Below are positions 33,047-42,357 of a stretch of 64,000 nucleotides of DNA, piece by piece. The stretch covers positions 930,001 to 994,000 of the forward strand of contig NZ_CP109104.1 of assembly GCF_035917675.1 (NCBI RefSeq), in the 5' to 3' direction. Source of the stretch: Streptomyces sp. NBC_01775 (lineage in GTDB: Bacteria > Actinomycetota > Actinomycetes > Streptomycetales > Streptomycetaceae). Positions within the stretch are counted from its first letter, which is position 1. The number at the start of each line of letters is the position of its first letter. A program made the translations under genes and the position numbers. A model generated the notes under the pieces. That model worked only from the letters and a program-made list of their open reading frames with translations, was not told the origin of the DNA and did not search any database.

Positions 33047-35720
33047 CACGATCCCCGAAGAACTCGCCCGCGGCCTGCGCTATTTGCCGGAGGCGAACGA
33101 GGAGGAGCGGGCCGCCTTCCTCACCGCCGCGCGCGCCCACTGGAGCGCGGAGAACGGTCCCGAGCGGCTGGCGCCGCCCGAGCGGCTCGCCTGGACGCTG
33201 GTGCGTCAGGGCCGGCTCGATGACGTGGTGACGCTCCTGCGGTTCCAGCGCCAGCACCCCGGCGGCTTCCAGGTGCGCGGACTGCGCCGCGCCCGCGCCG
33301 TCTTCCCCGACGTGGGTCAGGTGCCGCTGCGCGGCGCGGAGGACCTGCCGGTGCGCACGAAGCTGACGGAACTGGAATGGCAGCCGGACGGACGGCTGCT
33401 GGTGCGCGGCTGGGCCTATCTGGCCAACGTGCCGGTGGCCGAACGGCCACGGCTGCCGAGGATCGGCCTGCTGTGGCGCAAGGGCAGCCGGCGCCGCGCG
33501 CCGTTCACCGTCCGCGCGGTACGGATGCCGGAGGCGACCGCGGCGTCCAAGCAGGCGCTGCACTGCTACGACTGGTCCGGCTTCGAGTTCCTCCTCGACC
33601 CCGAGAAGCTGCCGGGAGGCGGCAAGCCCGGCGTCTGCCACATCGGCCTCGTCCTGCCGGGTCCGGGCGGGCCGCACGGGGCGCAGCTGGTGAAGAACGT
33701 GGTCGGCTCCGGCGGCCACACCCAGGTGCGGCACACCACCGACGGCCGCCGTCTGGTGGCCGGGTTCGACTCCAAGGGGCGGCTCCAGGTGACCCTGGAC
33801 GCGGTGCCGGCGGAGATCACCGGCCACCGGCAGGACGACACCGTGCTGGAGCTGACGGTGCGCCGGTACGGGGTGGACGTCAGCAAGCTCCAGATCGGCG
33901 AGCACCACTACACCGTGGCCGAGGACGGCACCGCGCGCATCCCGCTGGCCCGGCTGCACGAGGTGGAGAGCCCGCACGGCAAGACCCACGACTGGCACTG
34001 TCACCTGCTGCTGCCCGACGGCAGCAAGCGGCGCGCCACCGTCTCCCGGGACTTCGCCGCCGGCGCCTACGAGCTGCCCGGCGGGCGGGAGGTGGCGCTC
34101 ACCACGGACGGTCCCGGCCTGCTGAAGCTGCACGACCGGGCCCGCCAGCCGGTGGTGGACACCCTGTCCTGGACGCCGGAGGGCACGCTGCTGCTGGAGG
34201 GCGTCTACACCGGCCCCGGCGAGGGGGCGCGGCTGGTGCTGCGGCACGGCGGCCAGCACGAGGAGAAGCACCTGCCGCTGAGCTACGACCCGGCCACGCG
34301 CCGCTTTTCCGCCGAGGTCCGGCCGCTGGAGATGGACACCTACGAGCCCGACGTCACGCTGCCGCTGCGCAAGGGCCGCTGGTACTTCTCCTTCCGCGCC
34401 GAGGGCGTCACCACGCACCGGCGCGACGTGCCGGTGAAGCTGCGCGCCGACCAGGTGGGGCGGCTGCCGCTGGAGCACGACGCGGGGCACCGCGGCTACC
34501 GGGTGGAGCGGCGCTACTTCGACCGCATCTATCTGGAGGCCCGCTCCCCGCTGGGCGAGGACGAGCGGGGCGCCTACCGGCAGCACCTGCTGCGGACCGA
34601 GTTCACCCCCCGGCAGAAGCAACAGCCGCTGCGCGAGGCCGTCTTCTACAACAGCTTCGGCGGCAAGCAGTTCTCCGACTCCCCCCGGGCCGTCCATGAG
34701 GAGCTGAAGCGCAGGGGTGTGGAGGTGGAGCACCTGTGGTCCGTATCGGACGGCCAGGTGCGGGTGCCGGAGGGAGTCACGCCGCTGGAGTGGCACTCGA
34801 AGGAGTGGTACGAGGCGCTGGCGCGCAGCCGGTACGTCGTCACCAACGTGGGGCTGGGCGACTGGTACACCAAGCGGGAGGGGCAGACGGTCGTGCAGAC
34901 CTGGCACGGCACTCCGCTGAAGAAGATCGGCGCCGATCTGCTGGGCACCCCCAAGGCCAACCCCGCCTACATCGCGTCCCTGCCGCACCGCTTCCGGCAG
35001 TTCGACATCACCGTCTCTCCCAACGCCTTCTCCACGCCGATCATGAAACGTGCCTTCTGCGCCGAGGGCGAGGTGCTGGAGTCGGGCTACCCGCGCAACG
35101 ACCTCTTCCACTCGCCGGAGCGGGTCGCCCTCGCGTCCCGGGTACGCAGGACGCTCGGCATCCCGGAGGGCAAGAAGGTGGTGCTGTACGCGCCGACCTG
35201 GCGGGACGATCAGCGGCACGGCGGGCAGCGGTTCAAGCTCGATCTCCAGGTCGATCTGGCCGCCGCCGAGCGTGAGCTGGGCTCCGACCACGTCTTCCTC
35301 TTCCGCAAGCACCCGAAGATCCTGGACGCCATCCCCGGTGCGGGTGAGGGGTTCGTGTACGACGTGTCGGGCTACCCGGACATCGCCGAGCTGTACCTGC
35401 TCGCCGATGTCCTCATCACCGACTACTCCTCCGTGCTGTTCGACTTCGCGCACTCGGGCCGTCCGATGCTCTTCTTCACCTACGACCTGGAGCACTACCG
35501 GGACACCCTGCGCGGCTTCTACTTCGACTTCACCGAGCGGGCCCCCGGGCCGCTGATCAAGACGAGCGAGGAACTCATCGCCTCGATCCGTGACATCGAG
35601 GCCGTGGCCGCTGCCCACAAGGACCGGTACGCGGACTTCGTCCGGGACTTCTGCGAGCCCTCCGACGGGCTCGCCACCACCCGGGTCGTGGACCGCATGC
35701 TGGAGCTAGGGCGCCTGTGA
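33039..35720 (+). CDS. Large TagF-type CDP-polyol phosphotransferase
   Basis: 893 residues, overlapping the previous gene by 8 bases. The C-terminal 370 residues are a CDP-glycerol:glycerophosphotransferase domain (QTWHGTPLKKIG, YAPTWRDDQ, FRKHP, ADVLITDYSSVLFDF). The N-terminal 500 residues contain repeated beta-rich modules (WQPDGRLLVRGWAY, WTPEGTLLLEGVY) of the kind found before teichoic acid polymerases in actinobacteria. No membrane segment. It probably polymerises the teichoic acid main chain. Confidence 0.88.
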   Translation: MSDTIPEELARGLRYLPEANEEERAAFLTAARAHWSAENGPERLAPPERLAWTLVRQGRLDDVVTLLRFQRQHPGGFQVRGLRRARAVFPDVGQVPLRGAEDLPVRTKLTELEWQPDGRLLVRGWAYLANVPVAERPRLPRIGLLWRKGSRRRAPFTVRAVRMPEATAASKQALHCYDWSGFEFLLDPEKLPGGGKPGVCHIGLVLPGPGGPHGAQLVKNVVGSGGHTQVRHTTDGRRLVAGFDSKGRLQVTLDAVPAEITGHRQDDTVLELTVRRYGVDVSKLQIGEHHYTVAEDGTARIPLARLHEVESPHGKTHDWHCHLLLPDGSKRRATVSRDFAAGAYELPGGREVALTTDGPGLLKLHDRARQPVVDTLSWTPEGTLLLEGVYTGPGEGARLVLRHGGQHEEKHLPLSYDPATRRFSAEVRPLEMDTYEPDVTLPLRKGRWYFSFRAEGVTTHRRDVPVKLRADQVGRLPLEHDAGHRGYRVERRYFDRIYLEARSPLGEDERGAYRQHLLRTEFTPRQKQQPLREAVFYNSFGGKQFSDSPRAVHEELKRRGVEVEHLWSVSDGQVRVPEGVTPLEWHSKEWYEALARSRYVVTNVGLGDWYTKREGQTVVQTWHGTPLKKIGADLLGTPKANPAYIASLPHRFRQFDITVSPNAFSTPIMKRAFCAEGEVLESGYPRNDLFHSPERVALASRVRRTLGIPEGKKVVLYAPTWRDDQRHGGQRFKLDLQVDLAAAERELGSDHVFLFRKHPKILDAIPGAGEGFVYDVSGYPDIAELYLLADVLITDYSSVLFDFAHSGRPMLFFTYDLEHYRDTLRGFYFDFTERAPGPLIKTSEELIASIRDIEAVAAAHKDRYADFVRDFCEPSDGLATTRVVDRMLELGRL

Positions 35721-36889
35721 GGGTACCGCTGCCTCCCGCGGTGGCCCGGGGCCGGTCCGGAGAGCAGGAACAGACCGGACCGGCCCCGGCCCCCGCGGGA
35801 GGCGTGCGAGAGACGGCGGGACGCGGTGCGGGCGTCGCCATGCGGGACCCGTACTTCGACAACGCGAAGTACCTGGCGATCGCGCTGGTCGCCGCCGCCC
35901 ACTCCTGGGAGCCGTTCTGGGACGACAGCCGGGCCGCCACCGCGCTGTACCTGTTCGTGTACGCCTTCCACATGCCGGCGTTCATCATGATCTCCGGCTA
36001 CTTCTCGCGCGGTTTCACGCTGACGCCGCACAGGGTCAAGCGGCTGGTGGCCGGGGTCGCGGTGCCGTACGTGGTCTTCCAGACGGCCTATGTGCTCTTC
36101 CGGCGCTGGGCGCACGACGAACCGGACTACCCGCTCAACTACTTCGAGCCCTGGTTCGTGATGTGGTTCCTCCTGGCGCTGTGCGTCTGGCGGCTGCTCA
36201 CGCCGGTGTGGGAGCGCCTCCGGTGGCCCGTGACGGTGTCGGTGGTGATCGCGGTCATCGCTTCGGTGTCGCCGAGCGTGGGCAACGATCTGGAGCTGCA
36301 ACGGGTGCTGCGGTTCATGCCGTTCTTCGTGATCGGGCTGAAGCTGCGCGGGGAGCACTTCGCGCTGGTACGGCGGCGGTCGGCCCGGCTGTGGGCGCTG
36401 CCGGTGCTGCTGGGTGCCGTGGCGTTCGCCTACTGGGCTGCGCCGCGGATGAACCACCAGTGGCTCTTCCTCCGTGACCCGGCGCAGGATCTGGGCGTCT
36501 CGGCGCCGGCGGGCGTGGTGATGTCGCTGGCGATGGCGGCCTGTTCCCTGGTGCTGAGCGCCTGCTTCCTGGCCTGGGTACCGGGGCGGCGGCTGTGGTG
36601 TACAGCGCTGGGCACCGGCACGCTCTACGGCTTCCTGCTCCACGGCTTCCTGGTCAAGGGCAGCCGCTGGTGGGGCTGGTATCGCCCGGACCGGGTCCAC
36701 ACCCCGCTGGGCATGGTGGCGGTCACCGTGCTCGCCGTGGCCGTGGTCACCGTCTTGTGCACCCCGGCGGTCCGCCGCGCCCTGCGCTTCGTGGTCGAGC
36801 CCCGCATGGACTGGCTGTTCCGGGACCGGGCCCCGCGCTCCCGGGCCGACCGCCCGGCCGGCGGGCGGGCCGAGCGGCTGAGGAGCTGA
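35717..36889 (+). CDS. Acyltransferase 3 family membrane protein
   Basis: 390 residues from GTG 35717 (GTGA overlap) or about 348 from ATG 35840. After a disordered start, RDPYFDNAKYLAIALVAAAHSW opens the acyltransferase-3 domain, followed by HMPAFIMISGYFSRG and about ten membrane segments. Relatives acetylate cell-surface sugars (fucose 4-O-acetylase type). As last gene of the operon it probably O-acylates the teichoic acid or a linked sugar. Confidence 0.85.
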   Translation: MRVPLPPAVARGRSGEQEQTGPAPAPAGGVRETAGRGAGVAMRDPYFDNAKYLAIALVAAAHSWEPFWDDSRAATALYLFVYAFHMPAFIMISGYFSRGFTLTPHRVKRLVAGVAVPYVVFQTAYVLFRRWAHDEPDYPLNYFEPWFVMWFLLALCVWRLLTPVWERLRWPVTVSVVIAVIASVSPSVGNDLELQRVLRFMPFFVIGLKLRGEHFALVRRRSARLWALPVLLGAVAFAYWAAPRMNHQWLFLRDPAQDLGVSAPAGVVMSLAMAACSLVLSACFLAWVPGRRLWCTALGTGTLYGFLLHGFLVKGSRWWGWYRPDRVHTPLGMVAVTVLAVAVVTVLCTPAVRRALRFVVEPRMDWLFRDRAPRSRADRPAGGRAERLRS

Positions 36890-36895
36890 GCGGCG

Positions 36896-36936
36896 GTGCC
36901 GGACGCGGCTCCTTTCCGCCCTACCGCGTCCGGCAC
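36896..36936 (+). terminator. Terminator of the teichoic acid operon
   Basis: GTGCCGGACGCGG (36896-36908) pairs perfectly with 36924-36936 over a 15-base loop, starting seven bases after the last stop codon. Confidence 0.75.
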
Positions 36937-36978
36937 ACCCGTTCCTACCCTGGGACACCCCAGGAGAGGAGACACCTC

Positions 36979-37098
36979 ATGCCCCTGCTCACGCCGGTTG
37001 CCGACAAGGCCAAGCCCTACGGCGACGACGACGAAGACGCCGAGCCGCAGAAGAGGCAGGAAGACGAGGACCGGGAGCGGCAGTCCGAGACGGAGTAG
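36979..37098 (+). CDS. Small, highly acidic protein
   Basis: 39 residues starting MPLLTPVADKAKPYGDDDEDAE and ending in a charged RQEDEDRERQSETE tail. AGGAGAGGAG stands 9-18 bases before ATG 36979, a much better ribosome binding site than chance. It follows the operon terminator and has no close downstream partner. No domain; probably disordered. Function unknown. Confidence 0.55.
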   Translation: MPLLTPVADKAKPYGDDDEDAEPQKRQEDEDRERQSETE

Positions 37099-37165
37099 CG
37101 CCCTGTCCCTCGCGGCGGATCTGCCCCCGGCCCCCGGCCCCCGCGCGCCCCGGCCCCGGGAGGGG

Positions 37166-37738
37166 TCAGGGCAGCGGCAGGAAGCGGTAGAAGACGGTGA
37201 CGACCAGATCGCGGGCGTACTGCGAGTCGAGGAGCCCCGGGCGGAAGAGGATGCGGTACATCATCGGCGCCACGACATGGTCCACCACGACGTCGAGAGC
37301 CGGGGCGACCTCGCCACGCTTCGCCGCGCGGTCGCGGATGATCTCGATCTGTTCGACGGCGTAGGCCGAGCAGCGCCCCGCGTTGCCGCCGTCCGGATCG
37401 CCCGCGAGGGCGTCCCGGATGTAGGAGCGGCCCGCCGGGGAGGACATCTCCTCAAGGAAGCCGACGGCCCAGTGCTCCAGGTCCTCCCGTACGCTGCCGA
37501 GGTCGGCCGGGCCCGCCTCGGGCCGCAGCCGCTCCACGGCGACGTCGGCCAGCAGTTCCTGGAGGTCTCCCCAGCGACGGTAGATGGTCGACGGGGTGAC
37601 GCCGGCGCGGGCCGCGACGAGGGGGACGGTGAGGGTGTCGCGGCCATTTTCGGCCTCAAGCTCACGCACCGCCGTGTGGACGGACTGCTGGACGCGTGCG
37701 CTGCGCCCGCCGGGGCGGGCTGCCGGTCTGGGGCTCAT
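37166..37738 (-). CDS. TetR family regulator
   Basis: 190 residues. The N-terminal HTH is visible in LTVPLVAARAGVTPSTIYRRWGDLQELLADVA. The C-terminal part, with YAVEQIEIIRDRAAKRGE and VVVDHVVAPMMYRILF, is a TetR ligand domain. A 22-bp element lies nine bases upstream of its start and recurs twice in the 39.45-39.53 kb intergenic region, so it probably represses itself, the amidase unit and the MBL hydrolase gene. Confidence 0.9.
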   Translation of the reverse strand: MSPRPAARPGGRSARVQQSVHTAVRELEAENGRDTLTVPLVAARAGVTPSTIYRRWGDLQELLADVAVERLRPEAGPADLGSVREDLEHWAVGFLEEMSSPAGRSYIRDALAGDPDGGNAGRCSAYAVEQIEIIRDRAAKRGEVAPALDVVVDHVVAPMMYRILFRPGLLDSQYARDLVVTVFYRFLPLP

Positions 37739-37747
37739 GATTTCATC

Positions 37748-37769
37748 TTAACGCAAAATCGTTGCTTGA
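37748..37769. promoter_or_regulatory. 22-bp element, copy C, in front of tetR
   Basis: TTAACGCAAA, five variable bases, then TGCTTGA. It matches the two copies upstream of the amidase unit and the MBL gene at 15 of 17 fixed positions with the same spacing. Confidence 0.6.
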
Positions 37770-37808
37770 AGCGTGGGTCCCGTTGACCGGCCCCGGCCCG
37801 CCGCCCGT

Positions 37809-39221
37809 TCACCCGGCGGGGGCGAGCGCCGCCACCACTCCCCGGGCCGCCGCCTCGTAGGCCCCGCCGACATCCAGGAGCGTGGCCTCGCCGAGCGGCC
37901 TGCCGATGAGCTGCATGCCGACGGGCAGCCCCTCCCCGTCGAGGCCGACGGGAAGGGAGAGCGAGGGGACGCCCGCGATGTTCGCGGGGGCCGAGAGCCG
38001 GACGTAGGTGTCGCTCACGCTCTCCTCGGTCCCGTCCGGCCAGCGCACGCTGTGCTGGTCGCTGCGGGCAGCGGTGGAGGTCACCGTCGGCGCGGCGATG
38101 ACGTCGACCTCGTCGAACAGCCCGGCCCACGCCTGCCGCATGAGCGTGCGGGCACGCTGGGCGCGCAGATAGTCGCCGGCCGGGACGAGCGCGCCGGCTT
38201 CGAGCAGGACGCGGACGTCGGGGGCGTACCGCTCGGGCGAAGAGCGCAGGGTCTCCTCGTGGTAGGCGGTGGCCTCGGGCACCATCAGGCCCCAGTGGGT
38301 GGCCTGCACGTACTCGGACATCGGGATGTCGACGTCCACGAGTTCGGCGCCCAGCTCGCGCAGGTGCCCGATGGCGTCGCGGACCGCCTTCTCCACCTCG
38401 GGAGCGACCCGGTCGAAGTAGTAGTTGCGCGGGACGCCGACACGCAGCCCGGTCAGGCGCTCCCCCGCGCGGCGCTCCCCCGCACGGGGCGGCCCGAGGG
38501 CGGGCCGGCCGGGCAGCGAGGCCGGGTCCCGGGGGTCGTGCCCGGCGATGGCGGCGAGCACGAGTCCGGCGTCCTCGACGGTGCGGGTGAGGGTGCCGAC
38601 GTGGTCCAGGGACCAGGACAGGGAGGTCACCCCGTGCCGGGGGACCAGGCCGTAGGTCGGCTTGAGGCCCACGACGCCGTTGAGGGCCGCGGGGACCCGG
38701 ATGGAGCCGCCGGTGTCCGTACCCAGCGCGAAGGTGGCCTCGCCCGCGGCGACCGCGACCGCCGATCCGCCGCTGGATCCGCCCGCGACGCGGCCGGGGG
38801 CCCACGCGTTGCGGGTCTGCGGGGTCGTCAGCCCGAAGGCGAACTCGTGGGTGTGGGTCTTCCCCAGCAGGACCGCGCCCGCGCCTTGGAGCCGGGCCGC
38901 GACGGTGCTGTCCTCGACGGCCATGTGGCCCTCGCGCACCCGGGAGCCGGCCGTGGTCGGCAGGCCCGCGACATCGATGAGGTCCTTGAGCCCCATCGGG
39001 ATTCCGTGCAGCGGGCCCCGGTGACCACCCGCCGCGATGTCCCGTTCCGCCTGGACCGCGGCGCGGCGCGCGGAGTCCGCGGCCACCGAGACGTAGGCCC
39101 CCAGGCGCGCTTCCACCGCCGCGACACGGCCGAGGACGGAGTCGGTCAGCTCGACCGGCGACAACTCCCCCGAGTCGATCGCCCTCGCCGCGTCGGCGAG
39201 CGTCAGCTCATACGGCTGCAT
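37809..39221 (-). CDS. Amidase (amidase signature family)
   Basis: 470 residues. The Ser-cisSer-Lys triad is visible: Lys in GLKDLIDVAG, cis-Ser in AGGSSGGSAVAVAAG, and nucleophile Ser in GTDTGGSIRVPA. Length and motifs fit GatA-like amidohydrolases that act on small amides. A 14-base overlap with the small upstream gene suggests coupled expression of a two-protein enzyme, as with AtzE/AtzG or GatA/GatC pairs. The substrate is unknown. Confidence 0.9.
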   Translation of the reverse strand: MQPYELTLADAARAIDSGELSPVELTDSVLGRVAAVEARLGAYVSVAADSARRAAVQAERDIAAGGHRGPLHGIPMGLKDLIDVAGLPTTAGSRVREGHMAVEDSTVAARLQGAGAVLLGKTHTHEFAFGLTTPQTRNAWAPGRVAGGSSGGSAVAVAAGEATFALGTDTGGSIRVPAALNGVVGLKPTYGLVPRHGVTSLSWSLDHVGTLTRTVEDAGLVLAAIAGHDPRDPASLPGRPALGPPRAGERRAGERLTGLRVGVPRNYYFDRVAPEVEKAVRDAIGHLRELGAELVDVDIPMSEYVQATHWGLMVPEATAYHEETLRSSPERYAPDVRVLLEAGALVPAGDYLRAQRARTLMRQAWAGLFDEVDVIAAPTVTSTAARSDQHSVRWPDGTEESVSDTYVRLSAPANIAGVPSLSLPVGLDGEGLPVGMQLIGRPLGEATLLDVGGAYEAAARGVVAALAPAG

Positions 39222-39441
39222 GGCCGGCCCCCTTCGTCCCGTCCTCGTCCTCGGTGCGCACGGCGCGGTACGCGGCGGCCGGGACGGTCTCGCCGAGGTC
39301 CAGGTTCCGCAGGACCGCGAGGACGCCGTGGATGTGGTTGGCCGTGGCGGCCACCGCCTCGTGCCGCCCGGTTTCGAGGGGCACGCCGGCGCGCAGCGCC
39401 CAGCGGGCGCCTTCCGCCGGGGTGAGATCCGGGGTGGTCAT
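39208..39441 (-). CDS. Small GatC/AtzG-like amidase partner
   Basis: 77 residues from ATG 39441. Two predicted helices (GRHEAVAATANHIHGVLAVLRNL) followed by LGETVPAAAYRA match the small DUF4089/AtzG-like proteins encoded before amidases, which in AtzEG and GatCAB stabilise the large subunit. It overlaps the amidase gene by 14 bases and is the first gene of the unit, directly behind operator-like copy A. Confidence 0.65.
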   Translation of the reverse strand: MTTPDLTPAEGARWALRAGVPLETGRHEAVAATANHIHGVLAVLRNLDLGETVPAAAYRAVRTEDEDGTKGAGHAAV

Positions 39442-39455
39442 GGTGCACCTTTCCT

Positions 39456-39524
39456 TAAAGCGGAATGTTTGCGTTAACGGCACCGTACGGCCTACCGTGC
39501 CGTTAACGCAAAAGAATCGCTTTA
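39456..39524. promoter_or_regulatory. Two divergent copies (A, B) of the 22-bp element
   Basis: Copy B (39503-39524, plus) and copy A (39456-39477, minus) both read TTAACGCAAA, five variable bases, CGCTTTA, and point toward the MBL gene and the amidase unit respectively. The stretch 39468-39483 is a perfect 16-base inverted repeat with 39497-39512. Each copy ends within about 18 bases of a start codon, a position where a bound repressor would block transcription. Confidence 0.65.
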
Positions 39525-39541
39525 GAAGGAGATCCCGGGGC

Positions 39542-40444
39542 ATGCACCAGACCTGGACCGTGGGCGACCTGCTCGTCCACCGCATCGACGAAGTCGCGCT
39601 TCCCGCACAGACCGGCCCCTGGCTCCTGCCCGAGGCCACCCCCGACCTCGTCGGCCGCACTCCGTGGCTCCAGCCGCACTTCGCCGCCCCCGACGGCGTG
39701 CTCCGCCTGGCCAGCCACAGCTTCGCCTTCACCGTGAACGGGCTGCGCGTGCTCGTGGACACCGGCATCGGCAACGGCAAGACGCGGGCCAACCCGGCCT
39801 GGCACGACCTCGACACCGCCTACCTCCAGCGGCTCACCGAGGCCGGTTTTCCGCCCGAGTCGGTCGACCTGGTCCTCCTGACCCATCTGCACACCGACCA
39901 CGTCGGCTGGAACACCCGCTCCGAGGGGAGCACCGACGGCGCTGACGGCCCCTGGGTCCCCACCTTCCCGAACGCCCGGTATCTGACCTCGCGCGCCGAG
40001 TGGGACCACTGGGCGTCGGCGGAACTGGAGGAGCCCCGGAAGCAGATGTTCCGCGACTCCGTCCACCCCGTGCGTGACGCGGGCCTGCTGGACCTGGTCG
40101 ACGTACCGGACACCGGCACCGAAGTGGCACCCGGCGTCCGCCTGTTGCCCACGCCGGGCCACACCCCGGGCCAGGTCGCCGTCGAACTCAGCAGCGCGGG
40201 GCGTACCGCCGTCATCACCGGCGACTGCGTCCACCATCCTGTGCAGCTGCGGCATCCCGATATCACCAGCTGCGTGGACACCGACCCGGTGCGGGCCACA
40301 CGGAGCCGGCGCGAGCTGCTCGCCAGGCTCGCCGGCACCGAAGCCCTGCTCCTGGGCAGCCACTTCCCGCCGCCGACCGCCGGGCTGGTCGTCCCCGAGG
40401 GGAGCGACTACCGCTTCGAGCCCGTCGCGGGCACACCGGCTTGA
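39542..40444 (+). CDS. Metallo-beta-lactamase-fold hydrolase
   Basis: 300 residues behind AGAAGGAG. The zinc motif HLHTDHVGW, a later PGHTPGQ and the TGDCVHHP segment are the MBL-fold metal ligands; GSHFPPP supplies the last His. The overall pattern resembles quorum-quenching lactonases and methyl-parathion hydrolase-type enzymes. It shares its control region with the amidase unit, so it may act in the same pathway on a lactone or ester. Confidence 0.88.
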   Translation: MHQTWTVGDLLVHRIDEVALPAQTGPWLLPEATPDLVGRTPWLQPHFAAPDGVLRLASHSFAFTVNGLRVLVDTGIGNGKTRANPAWHDLDTAYLQRLTEAGFPPESVDLVLLTHLHTDHVGWNTRSEGSTDGADGPWVPTFPNARYLTSRAEWDHWASAELEEPRKQMFRDSVHPVRDAGLLDLVDVPDTGTEVAPGVRLLPTPGHTPGQVAVELSSAGRTAVITGDCVHHPVQLRHPDITSCVDTDPVRATRSRRELLARLAGTEALLLGSHFPPPTAGLVVPEGSDYRFEPVAGTPA

Positions 40445-40528
40445 CCGGTGACGCTTTGAGCCCGTCACCCCGTCACCCCGTCAAGGGCGTCCCCCCTGTC
40501 ACCCCGGCACCCGCATCCGCACCCGGCA

Positions 40529-41443
40529 TCACGTGCCCTCGTTGCCGCGCAGCTCCTCCACAGCGGCGCGGGCCGCCGCGCCGATGACGGCGTCCGCGCG
40601 CGGCAGCTTGCTGTCCGCGCGGGCCGCCTGGGTGAAGACCACGGCGGTGTACACGCTGCCGTCCGCCAGCTCGACCACTCCGGCCTCGTGGCGCATCGAT
40701 CCGAACGTCCCGGTCTTCCCGAAGACGGTCACGTCGTCGTAGGGGAACCCGGAGGCGAGCCGGTGCGACCACGCCTGCCTGCCCATCGTCTCGCGCATGA
40801 AAGCGCAGCTCTCGGGAGAAGCTGCCGTGCCGGTCCAGATCGCCCGCAGCAGCCGGGACATGTCGGCAGGCGTGGTGGACGCCTTGGACCAGGGCTTGTA
40901 GACGACGGCGGGCACCGTGGTGTCGTTGTCCGACATGCGCTCCATCGCGGCGCTCAGCGATTCGGCCCCGGTCTCCGTCACCAGCTGCTCGAACGTGGTG
41001 GCGGCCCCGCCGAGGACATGGGTGTCCGGCATGCCGAGGTCCTGGCACACCTCGTCGACCGCGGCGGTGCCGACCCGTCGCAGCACCACGTCGGCGGCGG
41101 TGTTGTCGGAGATGCTCATCATGAGGACAACCAGGTCGCGCAGCGACACGGTGACCGGGTCCCGCAGAACGGAGATGCCGGTCGGCCCCGGCATCCGGTC
41201 GGACGGACCGAGCGTCACCCGCTGGGCGGGGTCGATCCTTTCGGCGTCCGCCAGCCGGCAGAAGGTGACCATCAGCGGCACCTTGTAGACGGACCCCACG
41301 GGGACCGCTTCGTCGGGGTCGACCGTCACGCATGCCGTCGGACGGCGCAGCTCCGCCACGTGCAGCCAGCCGCGGACCCCGGCGTCGGCGAACATGCCGC
41401 GGATCGCCCGCTGGGCGTCGCTCTCCCGCCCGGCCCCGCTCAC
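40529..41443 (-). CDS. blaB: Serine beta-lactamase-like regulatory protein (BlaB-like)
   Basis: 304 residues from GTG 41443, coupled to the LysR gene by GTGA. Active-site motifs of the penicillin-recognising fold are present: SVYK (Ser51, Lys54), SDN (112-114) and KTG (243-245). There is no signal peptide, so it should stay in the cytoplasm. An omega-loop Glu is not evident. In Streptomyces cacaoi, BlaB is such a serine-active-site protein, encoded directly after the LysR activator BlaA and required for beta-lactamase induction; the gene order here is the same. It may sense beta-lactams or muropeptides. Confidence 0.75.
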   Translation of the reverse strand: MSGAGRESDAQRAIRGMFADAGVRGWLHVAELRRPTACVTVDPDEAVPVGSVYKVPLMVTFCRLADAERIDPAQRVTLGPSDRMPGPTGISVLRDPVTVSLRDLVVLMMSISDNTAADVVLRRVGTAAVDEVCQDLGMPDTHVLGGAATTFEQLVTETGAESLSAAMERMSDNDTTVPAVVYKPWSKASTTPADMSRLLRAIWTGTAASPESCAFMRETMGRQAWSHRLASGFPYDDVTVFGKTGTFGSMRHEAGVVELADGSVYTAVVFTQAARADSKLPRADAVIGAAARAAVEELRGNEGT

Positions 41444-42312
41444 TCCGCCACCTGTGAGGACAGCGCGTCCACCAGGAGCTGCGCCGTCCGCGCTGTCGCC
41501 TCGCCGCCGGGCCGCCGGGCGTCCCACACCACCCGCAGCCGCAGGGGCAGCGGGGGGTCGGTGGCCGGGGTGCTCTCGACGCCGTCGGCACTCAGCGTGG
41601 TGTCGGCGGTGACCAGCGTCGCCTGGCCGGCCGCCACCAGGGCGAGTCCGGCGCGTTCGTCGGAGACCACGACGGTCTCCACCCGGCGCCCGCGGCTGGC
41701 CAGGGTGTCGACGAACAGGTCGTGCGCCGCGGGAGCCTCCTCGCGCGGGCGTACGGCGACGGGCAGACCACTCCCGCTCCCCCGCGGCCCGGCCAGGGAC
41801 TCCGTGGGGGTCAGCAGCCGGGTCGGGAAGAGCACCACCGGGCCGGCGGCCAGCCCGGGCAGCACGGCGGGATGCCGGATGACGGCGAGGTCGAGCCGCC
41901 CGGCGGCGGTCTCCGCCAGCAGCGTGGCGGTCGGCGCCGTGGAGACCACCAGCCGGGTGCGCTCCCCGGCGCGGGCCGGGGCCGCGGCGACGGCTGCCGC
42001 GACCCACGCGGGCACCTCGGGCGCGAGCCCGAGCCGCAGCCGCCGGCCTTCGGCCTGTTCGCGTGCCCCGGCCTCCCGCAGCTCCGTGAGCGCGGCCAGG
42101 GCCCGGCGCGCGTGGGGCAGCAGCAACGAGCCCTCGTCGGTGAGGGTGACGCCCCGGCTGCGGTCGAAGAGGCGGACGCCCAGCAGCGCCTCCAGCCTGC
42201 GCAGCCCCTGGGACAGGGGCGGCTGCGTGATGCCCACGCGCTGCGCGGCGGCGCCGAAGTGCTCCTCCTCGGCCAGCGCGACAAAGATTTCCAGGTGTCG
42301 TTCGGTGAGCAA
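41440..42312 (-). CDS. blaA: LysR family regulator (BlaA-like)
   Basis: 290 residues from TTG 42312, which has AGGGGAG five bases upstream; an upstream ATG at 42378 would run through the palindrome at 42344-42357 and has no ribosome binding site. The HTH reads [29 protein letters not shown], followed by [18 protein letters not shown], a classic LysR N-terminus, and an effector domain. It is divergent from a penicillin-binding protein and beta-lactamase, the arrangement of the BlaA regulators of Streptomyces beta-lactamase genes. Confidence 0.85.
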   Translation of the reverse strand: MLTERHLEIFVALAEEEHFGAAAQRVGITQPPLSQGLRRLEALLGVRLFDRSRGVTLTDEGSLLLPHARRALAALTELREAGAREQAEGRRLRLGLAPEVPAWVAAAVAAAPARAGERTRLVVSTAPTATLLAETAAGRLDLAVIRHPAVLPGLAAGPVVLFPTRLLTPTESLAGPRGSGSGLPVAVRPREEAPAAHDLFVDTLASRGRRVETVVVSDERAGLALVAAGQATLVTADTTLSADGVESTPATDPPLPLRLRVVWDARRPGGEATARTAQLLVDALSSQVAE

Positions 42313-42343
42313 CGCGCTCCCCTGACGTGCGTGGATATGCAGA

Positions 42344-42357
42344 TCGAATCGATTCGA
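42344..42357. promoter_or_regulatory. Palindrome in the LysR/PBP intergenic region
   Basis: TCGAATCGATTCGA is a perfect 14-base palindrome; a further TTCGAC lies at 42371-42376. It sits 79 bases before the PBP start and 32 bases before the LysR start, as expected for a LysR activator site. Confidence 0.5.
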
